This document shows positions 18,225-27,658 of a stretch of DNA of 64,000 bases, one piece after another. The notes under the pieces are model-generated. The model worked only from the letters and a program-made list of their open reading frames with translations, did not search any database and was not told where the DNA came from. Positions within the stretch are counted from its first letter, which is position 1. Every line of letters begins with the position of its first letter. The stretch spans positions 1 through 64,000 of the forward strand of contig JBBQUT010000027.1 of NCBI GenBank assembly GCA_038212215.1, in the 5' to 3' direction. The translations under genes were made by a program, and so were the position numbers. The DNA is from JALZAI01 sp038212215. Its GTDB lineage: Bacteria; Actinomycetota; Actinomycetes; Mycobacteriales; Jatrophihabitantaceae.

Positions 18225-20662
18225 CCGCCACGAGCAGGCCCGCGCCTCCCCCGGTTCGCGAGCACAAGGACAACCTGAAGTGGGTGGGCAAGTCCATCCG
18301 CCGCATCGAGGACCCGAAGTTCCTGCGCGGTCGCGGCGGTTACATTGGCGACCTCGTTGTAGCGAACATGCTGCACTCTGCTGTCTTGCATAGCCCGCAT
18401 GCGCATGCCGTCATCAAGAGCATCGACACCACCCGGGCGGTGGCGGCCGAAGGCGTCCACGCGGTCATCACCGGCAGGGACGCCGCAGAACTGACCGATC
18501 CCATGCCGGACTTCGGGCCGAACCCCGCCGCGCACACGTGGCGATGCCTCGCCGTGGATAAGGTGCGTTACGTCGGCGAGGGTGTCGTGGTGGTGGTGGC
18601 CGACAATCGCTATCTCGCCGAGGACGCGCTCGCCCTGATCGACGTCGAGTACGAGCCGCTGCCACCGGTCGTGGATCCCATGCAAGCGCTGGAACCCGGC
18701 ACGCCGCTCGTCCACGATGCACTCGGCTCGAACCAGGCCTACGAACGCAGCTTCGACTTCGGCGACGTCGACAAAGACTTCGCCGAAGCAGACGTGATCA
18801 TCACCGATCACTTGCGCTGGCATCGATCCGGCGGCCAACCCCTCGAGACAGTGGGCGCGATCGGCGACTACGACGTGTCGAACGGGCAGATGGTGATCCA
18901 CTGCAATTCCTTGAGTTTCACCAGCTACCTGTTCATGGTCGCGGGCACGCTACGCATTCCCGCGAACAAACTCGACATGCGTCCGGTGCCGGCCGGCGGC
19001 AGCTTCGGCTCGAAGCTGTTCGCCACGAAATGCGCGATCATCGCGGGGATGTGCTCGCGCGTTGTGGGCCGTCCCGTGAGCTACCTCGAAGACCGCTACG
19101 AAAACATCGCCAATTGCGACCACCACGGATCTGACCGCATCTACGACGTTGAGCTTGCGGTCATGCGCGACGGCACCATCCGCAGCATCAAGATCGACAC
19201 AGTCGACGACTACGGTGCGTACATCCAGTTCGGCGTCGGCCATCACGGCAACGCCTTGGCGCAGGTAGTCGGGCCGTACACCATCGGCAGCGTCCGCTAC
19301 CGCGTGCGGGCCGTGCTGACCAACAAGAACCAGCAGGGCGCGTACCGCGGATTCGGTTCCGAGGTCAACAACTGGATGCTGGAACAATTGGTCGACAAAG
19401 CTGCGCGGGAGCTCGACATCGATCCTGTCGACATCCGTCGGCGCAACTACATCAGGCGATTCCCGTATTTCATCCCGACGGGAAACGTCTACGACTCGGG
19501 CAATTACGACGCCGTGCTGGATAAGGCGCTCGCGTTGTGCGGCTACGAGCACTGGCGCGAGGTGCAGGCCAAGGCGCGCGCAGAAGGCCGATATCTCGGT
19601 ATCGGACTGATCGCAGCGCAAGAACGCTCGGTGTTCTCGGCAACGGAGTTCTGGTTCTGGTTCGACGAGCCGACCGCACCGGTGACGTCCATGCCCGAGA
19701 GCGTGACGCTGAACGTCGACGCGACCGGGGGAATCACCGCGACCCTGTACTCGCAGGCGTTCTGGGGCAACTCGCCGGAGACCATGGTCGCGCAACTCGT
19801 CGCCGAAGAGTTCGACTGCGACCCGCACGATGTGTCGATCGTCTACCAGGGCAGCAGAAACGGGCTTCCAGCCACCGGCCCCGGCGGCTCGCGGACGACT
19901 GTCATGCTGGCCGGCGCCATCGAGGGCGCCACCGCGAAGATCAAGGCCAAGGCGACCCGCGCGGCCGCACACCTGTTGGAAGTCGACGTCGAGGATCTCG
20001 AATGGGCCAACGGCGGAATCCAGGTCAAAGGTGCGCCGGACGCGCGTAAGACGCTCGGCGAGATCGCCGTGCTCTTGCATCTGTTCAAACACAGCTTCCC
20101 GGACGACATCGAGTCCGGCCTCGAAGAGTCGAAGGTGTTCGATCACCCGTACACCACGATGCCGTCGGCGGACCGCAAAGACCTCGGCGTCTTCTACCCA
20201 TTCATGGGCCACGCGTGCCACATACCGGTCGTCGAGGTCGACATCGAGAGCGGTGCTGTCAGCTTCCTCGACTACACCGCGGTGCACGACTGCGGCACAT
20301 TGGTCAACCCGCGGTCACTGGCTGGGCACATCCTCGGTGGCACGACACAGGGCATCGGAACTGCGCTGCACGAGGAATTCGTGTACGACGACAGCGGGCA
20401 ATTGTTGAGCGCGAGTTACCTCGACTACCTGATGCCGACCTCGTTGGAAATGCCCGAGATGAAGATCGGTCATCACGAGACACCGTCGCCGTACACCCCC
20501 TACGGAATAAAGGGCGGCGGTGAAGGAGGGCGGATGATGGCGCCCGCCGCCATCAATGTTGCCGTGAACGACGCGCTCGCCCCGCTCGGCGTTCGGCTCA
20601 CGGAACTTCCGATGACTCCGGAGCGCGTGCTCGCGGCCATCAGGAACGCCCGCGCGACGTGA
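18221..20662 (+). CDS. Molybdenum hydroxylase large (molybdopterin-binding) subunit
   Basis: An 813-residue catalytic subunit of the xanthine oxidase family. The N-terminal aldehyde-oxidase a/b hammerhead domain begins with VGKSIRRIEDPKFLRGRGGYIGD, and the molybdopterin-binding domains follow. The active-site loop reads GAYRGFGSE, which is the xanthine dehydrogenase/aldehyde oxidase type, not the AYxCSFR of form I CO dehydrogenase. The catalytic Glu lies in GIKGGGEGGRM near the end. The enzyme hydroxylates a carbon of an aldehyde or N-heteroaromatic with water as oxygen source. Substrate is not assignable; the PucR regulator, SDR and cyclase neighbours favour an aromatic or heterocyclic compound. 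No molybdopterin-insertion gene is adjacent. Confidence 0.9.
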   Translation: MTATSRPAPPPVREHKDNLKWVGKSIRRIEDPKFLRGRGGYIGDLVVANMLHSAVLHSPHAHAVIKSIDTTRAVAAEGVHAVITGRDAAELTDPMPDFGPNPAAHTWRCLAVDKVRYVGEGVVVVVADNRYLAEDALALIDVEYEPLPPVVDPMQALEPGTPLVHDALGSNQAYERSFDFGDVDKDFAEADVIITDHLRWHRSGGQPLETVGAIGDYDVSNGQMVIHCNSLSFTSYLFMVAGTLRIPANKLDMRPVPAGGSFGSKLFATKCAIIAGMCSRVVGRPVSYLEDRYENIANCDHHGSDRIYDVELAVMRDGTIRSIKIDTVDDYGAYIQFGVGHHGNALAQVVGPYTIGSVRYRVRAVLTNKNQQGAYRGFGSEVNNWMLEQLVDKAARELDIDPVDIRRRNYIRRFPYFIPTGNVYDSGNYDAVLDKALALCGYEHWREVQAKARAEGRYLGIGLIAAQERSVFSATEFWFWFDEPTAPVTSMPESVTLNVDATGGITATLYSQAFWGNSPETMVAQLVAEEFDCDPHDVSIVYQGSRNGLPATGPGGSRTTVMLAGAIEGATAKIKAKATRAAAHLLEVDVEDLEWANGGIQVKGAPDARKTLGEIAVLLHLFKHSFPDDIESGLEESKVFDHPYTTMPSADRKDLGVFYPFMGHACHIPVVEVDIESGAVSFLDYTAVHDCGTLVNPRSLAGHILGGTTQGIGTALHEEFVYDDSGQLLSASYLDYLMPTSLEMPEMKIGHHETPSPYTPYGIKGGGEGGRMMAPAAINVAVNDALAPLGVRLTELPMTPERVLAAIRNARAT

Positions 20663-21465
20663 CTGATTTCGCCGCCGACACGGTGGTGCGACCGAATGAC
20701 GGCACCGTCGCGGTGGTCACGGGCGCGAACCGGGGCCTCGGGCACGCGATTGCTGACATGCTGGCACGCGACGGATACACCATTGCTGCAACCGCCCGTG
20801 ACATCACGACGCTGGGAGCGGTCGTGGCGCAGATCGAGGCTGCCGGTGGACGCGCCGCTGCCCTGGAGTGCGACGTCCGCGACGAAAACTCGGTTGCAGC
20901 GATGGCGGCCGGTGCGCGCCGACTCGGGCCGGTGCGTACCGTGGTCGCCAATGCCGGTATCGCCGGGCCGACTGCCCCCCTGCACGAGATCTCGCTCGCC
21001 GAGTGGCGCGATTGCCTGGCGACCGATCTCGACGGGGTCTTCCTGACCTTTCGCGCCTTCGTCGCGGACCTCATCGCTGCTGGCACAGGTTCTCTCCTCG
21101 CGGTGTCCTCGATGACGGGAAAACGCCCGTTGCACGGACGGACCCCTTATGCCGCAGCCAAGATGGGCGTGATCGGCCTGGTTCGCACGCTCGCCACGGA
21201 ACTGGGGCCACACGGCATCCGGGTGAATGCGGTCTGCCCGGGCGCGATCGCCGGTCCGCGCATCGAAGAAGTTGTGCGCCGCCAGGCGGCGGCACGCAAC
21301 ATCACCGAAGAGCAGGCACTGGCCGCTTTTACCCAGGCATCTCCCCTGTCGCGTCTGGTCGAAGCGAATGAAGTCGCCGCCGCGTGCGCGTGGCTCTGCT
21401 CCGACGCTGCCGCCGGCATTACCGGTGAGGATCTCAACGTTTCGGCGGGCGCCGTCATGTACTGA
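20659..21465 (+). CDS. Short-chain dehydrogenase/reductase
   Basis: A 268-residue classical SDR. The nucleotide-binding motif TGANRGLG is at 21-28, NAGIAGP marks the structural Asn region, and the catalytic Ser-Tyr-Lys are in SSMTG...YAAAK. The VNAVCPGAIAGPRIEE loop is typical of 3-ketoacyl reductase-like members. It would oxidise an alcohol or reduce a ketone with NAD(P)H. The GTG start overlaps the stop of the molybdenum hydroxylase large subunit (GTGA), so it is part of that operon and probably acts on its product or precursor. Confidence 0.9.
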   Translation: MTDFAADTVVRPNDGTVAVVTGANRGLGHAIADMLARDGYTIAATARDITTLGAVVAQIEAAGGRAAALECDVRDENSVAAMAAGARRLGPVRTVVANAGIAGPTAPLHEISLAEWRDCLATDLDGVFLTFRAFVADLIAAGTGSLLAVSSMTGKRPLHGRTPYAAAKMGVIGLVRTLATELGPHGIRVNAVCPGAIAGPRIEEVVRRQAAARNITEEQALAAFTQASPLSRLVEANEVAAACAWLCSDAAAGITGEDLNVSAGAVMY

Positions 21466-21476
21466 AAGGATTTAGC

Positions 21477-22163
21477 ATGCACATCATCGATCTGTCGCAG
21501 GACATCTACGAAGGCATGAAGGTTTATCCCGGTCATCTGAAGACTGTGCAGTTCGAGCATGCGACGCACGACGAGACTGCGCCACGCTTCGACGGTGGTT
21601 TCTCCTTTCAAACGACCGGTTTCATGCTCAACGACAACGGCCCGACTCACGTTGACTCCTTCTCGCATCTCGATCCGGATCCGTCCGCGGAAACGATCGA
21701 GAAGATGGCGCTCGAGTTGTTCTTCGGCCCAGCAGTGTGCCTGGACGTGACCGGGTTCGCGCCGCGCACCGACATCACCGCCGACGACCTCGACCGCATC
21801 GAGGCTGCGTCGGCGATCGACGTTCGTCCAGGCGACATCGTGCTGTTCCATACGGCTACGTGGAACCGGTACGCCGGTGACAAGCTGTACCTATCAGAAT
21901 TCGCCGGTCTCGATGCGTCGGCCAGTGAGTGGATCGTACGGCGGCAGGTGAAGACGTTCGGTGTAGACAGCCCGACCCCCGACAACCCGGCGAGCACAAG
22001 CTATCCGTGTCACATGATGTGCCGGCGCGAGCACATTACGCACTACGAGAATCTCGCCAATCTCGACCAGGTGGTGAACACGCGGTTCACGTTCGCCGGA
22101 TTCCCGCTCAAACTGCAGGGCGCCCACGGCGGGCCGACGCGCGCAGTGGCACTGGTGTCCTGA
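21477..22163 (+). CDS. Cyclase-family metal hydrolase (kynurenine formamidase-like)
   Basis: A 228-residue protein of the cyclase family, with the metal-binding motif NGPTHVDSFSHL, a variant of HxGTHxDxPxH in which the first His is replaced by Asn. The GDIVLFHTATW and QGAHGGPTRAV segments match the family. Members include arylformamidases, isatin hydrolases and polyketide cyclases and act as metal-dependent amide or ring hydrolases. AAAGGA stands seven bases before ATG at 21477, and the gene ends the molybdenum hydroxylase-SDR operon 11 bases after the SDR. A ring- or amide-opening step after ring hydroxylation is a reasonable inference. Confidence 0.85.
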   Translation: MHIIDLSQDIYEGMKVYPGHLKTVQFEHATHDETAPRFDGGFSFQTTGFMLNDNGPTHVDSFSHLDPDPSAETIEKMALELFFGPAVCLDVTGFAPRTDITADDLDRIEAASAIDVRPGDIVLFHTATWNRYAGDKLYLSEFAGLDASASEWIVRRQVKTFGVDSPTPDNPASTSYPCHMMCRREHITHYENLANLDQVVNTRFTFAGFPLKLQGAHGGPTRAVALVS

Positions 22164-22185
22164 TCTGCTCCGCTCGCAATTCGGG

Positions 22186-22578
22186 CTACGAGTCAGCGTG
22201 CAGGTACCGCTCGATAAGCGATTGTGGCGCGCACGCCAGATAGCCGTCCACAATCGCTTCCCGAAGCGCGTTCCCGGTGACCCGTTCGAGCTGAATCAGC
22301 ACGGCAGGGTAATCGGCAAAGTGCGCGATCGTGAAGAAGGCTTCCGGATTCGCGGCGAGGACCGCCTCTTTCTCGCTGAGGTCGGCGACCGATACCGCGA
22401 GAATGGGACCGGCCGGCGCGGGGTTATTGCCGAAACGTTTGATGTCGGCTTTGCTGAACGGGCGTTCCCAGGCGAATCCCCTGCCGTGCACCGACCATGT
22501 GCGGTTGGCATGCCGCTGGCCTTCCGTTACCTCCGGCAGTGCCAAGGCCAGCCGGGCGGCGTCATCAATGCTCAGCAC
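22186..22578 (-). CDS. MmcQ/YjbR family protein
   Basis: A 130-residue protein of the MmcQ/YjbR family: [31 protein letters not shown] is the typical opening (read in pieces), with the FAWERPF segment and a closing helix [19 protein letters not shown]. The fold is a double-wing DNA-binding-like domain, but no biochemical role is established. ATG at 22578. It converges with the cyclase-family gene and has no obvious operon partner. Confidence 0.82.
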   Translation of the reverse strand: MLSIDDAARLALALPEVTEGQRHANRTWSVHGRGFAWERPFSKADIKRFGNNPAPAGPILAVSVADLSEKEAVLAANPEAFFTIAHFADYPAVLIQLERVTGNALREAIVDGYLACAPQSLIERYLHADS

Positions 22579-22690
22579 GCCGTCAGGGTACTGGAGCGCC
22601 CGCGATCATTCGGTACGTTCTCCCCGGCTTTGTGGGCCGGGCACTGCCCGTTCCGGGCGTCGGAATGGCGCATGCCGCTACATTGAGGTC

Positions 22691-23449
22691 GTGTCTTTCG
22701 ATGTCACTGCTGATGCCTATGGCCGGTTCATGGGTCGCTACTCGCAGCCATTGGCCACCGAGTTCCTGGCAGCGACAGGCGTCCAGCCCGGCTGGCATGC
22801 TCTGGACGTCGGCTGCGGACCCGGCGCCCTGACCGTACAACTGGTCGAGCGGCTCGGTTCGGCAGCAGTGACCGCTATCGACCCGTCCGAAAGCTTCATC
22901 GAAGCGATTCGCGCCCGGCTGCCAGAGGTGGACGTCCGGCGGGGAGTGGCCGAACAATTGCCATTCCCGGACAACAGCTTCGATCTCGCGCTCACCCAAC
23001 TGGTCGTGCTTTTCATGGCTGATCCGGTGGCGGGGCTCGCGGAGATGGCGCGGGTCACCCGGCCCGGCGGCGTGGTCGGGGCGTGCGTCTGGGATCACGC
23101 CGGTGGAGGCGGCCCGCTGTCGCTGTTCTGGGACGCTGTGCGCGGGCTGGACCCCCTCGCCCGCGACGAATCCGCGTTTGCCGGTTCACGTGGGGGTCAC
23201 CTGGTCGAACTATTCGAGAGCGCGGGCATGCATCGACTCGATTCCAGCCTGCTGAGCGTGCGCGTCCGCTTCGAATCCGTCGACGAGTGGTGGGAGCCCT
23301 ACACCCTGGGCGTAGGCCCTGCCGGTGACTACGTCGCGCAGTTGTCGAACGACCGACGCGCGCAACTGCTTGCCCGCTGCACCGAGCTGTTGCCGCCGGC
23401 TCCCTTCGACATCGAGGGACGCGCCTGGACCGTACTCGCGCACATTTGA
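22691..23449 (+). CDS. Class I SAM-dependent methyltransferase
   Basis: A 252-residue methyltransferase of the UbiE/Coq5-like type. Motif I is ALDVGCGPGALT (about 36-47), followed by the acidic AIDPSESFIEAI, VRRGVAEQLPFPDNSFDLAL and an RPGG loop. GTG at 22691 follows TTGAGGTC; the open frame extends upstream to 22331 but there it overlaps the opposite-strand MmcQ gene and looks non-coding. Substrate unknown. It stands alone between convergent neighbours. Confidence 0.87.
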   Translation: MSFDVTADAYGRFMGRYSQPLATEFLAATGVQPGWHALDVGCGPGALTVQLVERLGSAAVTAIDPSESFIEAIRARLPEVDVRRGVAEQLPFPDNSFDLALTQLVVLFMADPVAGLAEMARVTRPGGVVGACVWDHAGGGGPLSLFWDAVRGLDPLARDESAFAGSRGGHLVELFESAGMHRLDSSLLSVRVRFESVDEWWEPYTLGVGPAGDYVAQLSNDRRAQLLARCTELLPPAPFDIEGRAWTVLAHI

Positions 23450-23479
23450 CGGCTACGACGGATTCGCTCGCCGCGCTCA

Positions 23480-24280
23480 TCAGCGCAGCAGCGGCTCCAC
23501 CTCGCGACCGACGAACTGCGCGAACTCGGCCAGCGGGGGCGCCGCGTCCCCGACCGAAAGCAGCGCCACGGTGCTCGCCCCCGCGTCGAAATATCGCCCG
23601 ACCGTTTCCGCAACATCCGCAGCCGTTGGTCGGTCGGTCACCGGCACGAAGACAACGACTTCAGGCGCACCGGCGTGCCCGCTTCGAGCATGGCCCGCAC
23701 GGACGTGACCCACGGCGCCGGGCAGCTCATCGAGGCTTGTCGACCCGGTCAAGATCACCCCGTCCCCGACCTCGCCGGCGAGCTGGAGGGTGCGCGGACC
23801 GATCGCGCCGACCAGTACCGGCGGAACGTCGTTCGGCGGCCACGCCAGCCGCACGTCCTCGAGTTGTACATAGCGGCCGGAGCTAGACACCGTGTTTCCG
23901 TGCAGTAATTGCCGCAGCGCTGCCGTGTATTCACCCAGCAGCGTCATCGGCGACTGCGCTCGGGCGCCCACTTGCGCCATCCAGTCCAGGACGCCATGCC
24001 CGACGCCGGGGCGCAGCCGGCCCGGGAACAGCCGGGCCAGAGTGGCGAGTTCCATCGCGGTCAGCGCGACATTGCGCAATGGCGCGGGCAACAGCCCGAT
24101 ACCGACGCGCAGCTGCTGCGTCCAGGCCAGCACGCTCGCAGCGGTCGCGATCCCGCTCTCGGCGAAGCAGTCCTCCCAAAGCCAAAGTTCGGCAACACCA
24201 GACTGCTCAGCCGCGAGCGCGACATCTCGGAGCTCCTCCGGTCGACGGTCGGGCGGAAAGATCACGCCAAGATTTGCCAT
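23480..24280 (-). CDS. LLM-class flavin-dependent oxidoreductase
   Basis: A luciferase-like monooxygenase family protein of about 266 residues. The TIM-barrel pattern MANLGVIFPPDRRPEELRDVA, LWLWEDCFAESGIATAASVLA, VGIGLLPAPLRNVALTAMELATL and PVLVGAIGPRTLQLAGEVGDGVIL is characteristic of F420- or FMN-dependent members abundant in actinomycetes. The cofactor cannot be decided from the sequence. ATG at 24280 gives a family-like N-terminus; the frame is open to 24334. It converges with the methyltransferase and is divergent from fumarylacetoacetase. Confidence 0.87.
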   Translation of the reverse strand: MANLGVIFPPDRRPEELRDVALAAEQSGVAELWLWEDCFAESGIATAASVLAWTQQLRVGIGLLPAPLRNVALTAMELATLARLFPGRLRPGVGHGVLDWMAQVGARAQSPMTLLGEYTAALRQLLHGNTVSSSGRYVQLEDVRLAWPPNDVPPVLVGAIGPRTLQLAGEVGDGVILTGSTSLDELPGAVGHVRAGHARSGHAGAPEVVVFVPVTDRPTAADVAETVGRYFDAGASTVALLSVGDAAPPLAEFAQFVGREVEPLLR

Positions 24281-24376
24281 GCTCGCCAGTATCGCGACAC
24301 GCACCGACAACGACCCACCGTGCAGCCGGTCCACGCATACGTTTGGTGACAGCGTTCACCGACGTCAGGAACAAGG

Positions 24377-25588
24377 ATGATCCGCAGCACGGGCGCGCCG
24401 CGCGCGCCGGCCACCCCGTACGCCCTCCCGTACGGGGTCTTCTCCGACAGCGGCGAACCCCCGCGGGTTGGGGTCGCACTCGACGACGGCGTCCTCGATC
24501 TGGCCGCCCTCGCCGACGACGGTCACCTCAACCCCCGCGATGACATCTGGCGGGCACCCTCTTTGAATGCGTTCATGGCGCTCGGACGGGCTGCCTGGCG
24601 CGAGGCACGAGAGGAGTTGACCGCACTCGTGGACGAGACGCCGCGCGGCGAACTCTCCCGCTATACACGCTCGCAGCGCACCGTCAGAATGCACCTGCCG
24701 ATCACGGTCGCTGACTACGTTGACTTCTATTCCTCAGAAGCTCACGCAACGAATGCCGGGCGCATCTTTCGCCCGAATGCTGACCCACTGACACCGAACT
24801 GGAAGCACCTTCCGGTGGGCTACCACGGCCGCGCCGGGACGGTGATCGTGTCAGGCACCGACGTCCGCCGCCCCCTCGGACAGCGGCGCGGCGATCGCGG
24901 AGCCGAGCCATCGTTCGGCCCCACGGCACGCCTGGACATCGAAGCCGAGGTCGGCTTCGTCGTTGGCACGCCGTCGATGCTTGGCGCTGCGGTGCGCGTG
25001 GACGACTTCGCGGAGCATGTGTTCGGGGTCGTCCTGCTCAATGACTGGAGCGCGCGCGACATCCAAGGTTGGGAATCAGCGCCACTCGGACCATTCCTCG
25101 GCAAGTCGTTCGCGACTTCTATCTCGGCCTGGGTACTTCCCCTGGACGCGCTCGACGCCGCGTGGGTTGCCCCGCCCGTCCAAGACCCCAGACCGGCGCC
25201 GTACCTTCGCGGCACCGCGGCTCGCGGCCTCGACCTGGCGATCGAGGTCCGGTTGAACGGCACGCCGGTGTCGCACCCGCCGTTCCGGGAGATGTACTGG
25301 ACGCCCGCCCAGCAATTGGCCCACCTGACGGTGAACGGCGCATCGTTGCGCACTGGTGACCTCTACGGGTCCGGCACGGTGTCCGGCTGGCAGGACGACC
25401 AGCGAGGATCGTTGTTGGAGCTTTCGTGGAACGGGGCGTCGCCGATCACCCTTAGCGACGGCAGCACGCGTACCTACCTCGAGGACGGCGACACTGTGTC
25501 GATCACCGCCACCGCGCCCGCGTCGGGCGGCACCCGGATCGCACTCGGCGAGGTGGTGGGTACGGTCACCGCCGCACGGCGCGCTTGA
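24377..25588 (+). CDS. fahA: Fumarylacetoacetase
   Basis: A 403-residue fumarylacetoacetate hydrolase of the full-length two-domain class. The N-terminal SH3-like domain has PYGVFS and RVGVALDDGVLDL. The catalytic domain contains DYVDFYSSEAHATNAGRIFRP, LPVGYHGRAGTVIVSG, DIEAEVGFVVG with metal-binding acids, and LLNDWSARDIQGWE. The enzyme cleaves fumarylacetoacetate to fumarate and acetoacetate, the last step of tyrosine and homogentisate breakdown. Homogentisate dioxygenase is not in the window. The DUF2505 gene follows three bases after the stop. Confidence 0.93.
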   Translation: MIRSTGAPRAPATPYALPYGVFSDSGEPPRVGVALDDGVLDLAALADDGHLNPRDDIWRAPSLNAFMALGRAAWREAREELTALVDETPRGELSRYTRSQRTVRMHLPITVADYVDFYSSEAHATNAGRIFRPNADPLTPNWKHLPVGYHGRAGTVIVSGTDVRRPLGQRRGDRGAEPSFGPTARLDIEAEVGFVVGTPSMLGAAVRVDDFAEHVFGVVLLNDWSARDIQGWESAPLGPFLGKSFATSISAWVLPLDALDAAWVAPPVQDPRPAPYLRGTAARGLDLAIEVRLNGTPVSHPPFREMYWTPAQQLAHLTVNGASLRTGDLYGSGTVSGWQDDQRGSLLELSWNGASPITLSDGSTRTYLEDGDTVSITATAPASGGTRIALGEVVGTVTAARRA

Positions 25589-25591
25589 GGG

Positions 25592-26101
25592 ATGCTGGCG
25601 GACGTGGAATTCACCCAGAGCTTTGCATGCACGCCGTCCGAACTCTTCGGCATCCTGGTCGCCCCGGAGTTTCTCGAAGAGTTCGCGAGCGAAGTAGGGG
25701 TCACGCAACGCGCGACGCATGTGTCGCAACCGAGCGACAGCACAGTTGTCGAGCTGCACTGGAAATTTCCGACCAACAATGTCCCCGCCTTCGCCCGACG
25801 GTTTGTGCCCGATGTCGTCGAGCTGGATTGGCGGACATCCTGGACCGACCTCGGGGGGGATTCGATGTTGGGCACATACCTGGCTCGGTCCGGGGACCCG
25901 TCCGCGCAATTCACCGGCAACATGTCGATCCGCGCAGCCGAGGGCGGCCGCAGCGAGCTGCGTCAATCCGGTTCTGTCCATGCCGAGCGGCGCGGATTGA
26001 TTCCCGGGTCATTCATAACGGGCCCGCTCGAAAGCCTGTTTCACGCCGTACTCGCGGATGAGGCTAAGGTCGTCGCACGATGGCTGAACCAATCCGCTTG
26101 A
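25592..26101 (+). CDS. DUF2505 protein (START/SRPBCC-like fold)
   Basis: A 169-residue protein with the actinobacterial DUF2505 pattern: VEFTQSFACTPSELFGILV at the start, RRFVPDVVELDWRTSW in the middle and GSVHAERRGLIPGSF near the end. The family is predicted to have a hydrophobic-pocket SRPBCC fold and has no assigned reaction. It starts three bases after fumarylacetoacetase and is probably co-transcribed with it. The 104 bases that follow contain a short hairpin (GGTCGGAA paired with TTCCGGCC at 26,178-26,198) that may act as a weak terminator. Confidence 0.8.
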   Translation: MLADVEFTQSFACTPSELFGILVAPEFLEEFASEVGVTQRATHVSQPSDSTVVELHWKFPTNNVPAFARRFVPDVVELDWRTSWTDLGGDSMLGTYLARSGDPSAQFTGNMSIRAAEGGRSELRQSGSVHAERRGLIPGSFITGPLESLFHAVLADEAKVVARWLNQSA

Positions 26102-26205
26102 GGCCAGCGCGGTCGGGAACGTGGGAGTCTGTGTCGCCACGATCCGCCGACCGGGTCGAGAAAAGCGCGGCAGCGGTGGTCGGAAGACAATTCCGGCCCG
26201 ACTCT

Positions 26206-26400
26206 TCACTCCTTGGTAAGTAGGACGGCCAGCGTCGGGCAGGCGGCCGCGGCGCGACGGGCGTGTGCAGCAAGCTGCTCGGGCAGTTCCGGACCGTCGA
26301 GGATCGGATAGCCCCACTCGTCGAGCTGAATCCACTCGGGCAGCATCTCGGCGCACAAGCCGTGCGCGTCGCAGGTGATCGGGTTGACGCGGATGCGCAT
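26206..26400 (-). CDS. Small ferredoxin (3Fe-4S type)
   Basis: A 64-residue ferredoxin. Three cysteines fit a 3Fe-4S site: Cys10 and Cys16 in CDAHGLCAEMLPE, and Cys54 in AAACPTLAV. The position after the second ligand is occupied by Glu, as in many actinobacterial single-cluster ferredoxins. It starts with ATG at 26400, four bases after the stop of the NuoF-like gene, and is the last gene of the five-gene redox operon. It likely exchanges electrons with the NuoF-like flavoprotein. Confidence 0.88.
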   Translation of the reverse strand: MRIRVNPITCDAHGLCAEMLPEWIQLDEWGYPILDGPELPEQLAAHARRAAAACPTLAVLLTKE

Positions 26401-26404
26401 CACG

Positions 26405-27658
26405 TCACCTCCAGTCGGTCGTCGGAGCGGGGACGGGAAGCATCGGTGCGGCTTGCACCGCGGCACACGGGCCGGAGGTCGCGTGTCGATCCGCCTCACC
26501 CGCGAACGTCGACAGCGCACTTGCGATCATGCGCGTCGCGCCGTCGGGGTGGGCGCACGCGCCGCGGCGTGGAATCACCGACAGCCAGCGGCTCATCGCT
26601 GGCTCGAGCTTGCCACTGGTGGCCAGCTCGGTCAGGCCGGCAGCCAAGGCAGGCAAGCCGTTGAAGCAGGGACCGCACTGGCCGGCGTTCTCACGGGCGA
26701 GATATTCAGCTATCCGGGCGGCCTCGACCAGTCCGCAAACCCCGTCGGCGGGTAGCGCGATCAGGATCCCGGCGCCGAGCCCACCGCCTGCTGCACGCAT
26801 CGCGTAGTGCGTCAGGGGCAACTGCCAGGCCTGTTCGCGAGACATCCACGTGCCGAAGTAGCCGCCGACGAGGACCGCACCGGACGCGGTGAAGGAATGG
26901 CCGACCGCCTCCAGGACCGCACCGACAGTCGTCCCGGTGGGTGCCTCGGCGACGGTCCTGCCGCCCGGCGTCGTGATCGTCAGCAGCATCGTGCCCGGCT
27001 CGTCGGCGTCACCGACCGAACGGAACCAGGCGGCGCCGTGCCGCGCGAGCAATGCCAGCTGTGCGAGCGTTTCGACGTTGTGCACGAGCGTCGGCCGCCC
27101 GTCGACACCACGCTCGAAGATGCCCGGGGGACGGAACGTCGGCTTCGCTTCCCCGCCGTTGATCCAATGCACGACGGCGGATTCTTCGCTGGACACGTAG
27201 TGCCCAGGGATCTGGTGGATTGTCAGCGACAGGTCGCTGCGTTCGCGCAACGCCGCGGTCATCGTCGCGATCGAAGGGCTGCCGCGGTGCACGACGAGGT
27301 GGATCTGCTGCGCGCGGACCGCCCGCGCGGCGATCACCAGTCCGTCGAGGACGAGGTGCGGGTTGCGCGTCATCAACACGACGTCCTTACCGCTGGCAGG
27401 CTCGCCCTCGGCGCCGTTGCCGACCACGACGGGGCGCTTGCCCGCGCCCACCGTGCGGGCCTTGCGGCCGGCCGGGAAACCGGCGCCGCCACGGCCGAGC
27501 AGCCCGCTTGCCTCGATCTCACGGATCAACGTGTCGTTCGCGCGTTGCCTGGGGCCAGCGGCGGGCAGCGGGCCGTGCACGGCGAGGTGGGCGTCCGCCG
27601 ACAGGGACTGATTGCCGTCGATGCCGGCCAGTACCCGCGGCGTCCAGGGCACCGTCAT
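26405..27658 (-). CDS. NuoF-like (NADH dehydrogenase 51 kDa-type) flavoprotein
   Basis: A 417-residue protein related to the FMN/NADH-binding subunit of complex I. The glycine-rich GLLGRGGAGFPAGRKARTVG and VGNGAEGEPASGKD match the FMN/NADH fold, followed by the SLBB-like region TPGGRTVAEAPTGTTVGAVLEA. At the C-terminus NAGQCGPCFNGLPAL and GACAHPDG keep the cysteine pattern for an iron-sulfur cluster. It lacks complex I partners and would oxidise NAD(P)H or accept electrons on the cytoplasmic side. Its start overlaps the ferric-reductase-like gene by four bases and a ferredoxin gene follows it directly. Confidence 0.86.
   Translation of the reverse strand: MTVPWTPRVLAGIDGNQSLSADAHLAVHGPLPAAGPRQRANDTLIREIEASGLLGRGGAGFPAGRKARTVGAGKRPVVVGNGAEGEPASGKDVVLMTRNPHLVLDGLVIAARAVRAQQIHLVVHRGSPSIATMTAALRERSDLSLTIHQIPGHYVSSEESAVVHWINGGEAKPTFRPPGIFERGVDGRPTLVHNVETLAQLALLARHGAAWFRSVGDADEPGTMLLTITTPGGRTVAEAPTGTTVGAVLEAVGHSFTASGAVLVGGYFGTWMSREQAWQLPLTHYAMRAAGGGLGAGILIALPADGVCGLVEAARIAEYLARENAGQCGPCFNGLPALAAGLTELATSGKLEPAMSRWLSVIPRRGACAHPDGATRMIASALSTFAGEADRHATSGPCAAVQAAPMLPVPAPTTDWR

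Noticed and set aside
18221..20662. Calling the large subunit a CO dehydrogenase
   Set aside because: The form I active-site loop AYxCSFR is absent; the loop reads AYRGFG as in xanthine dehydrogenase and aldehyde oxidases.
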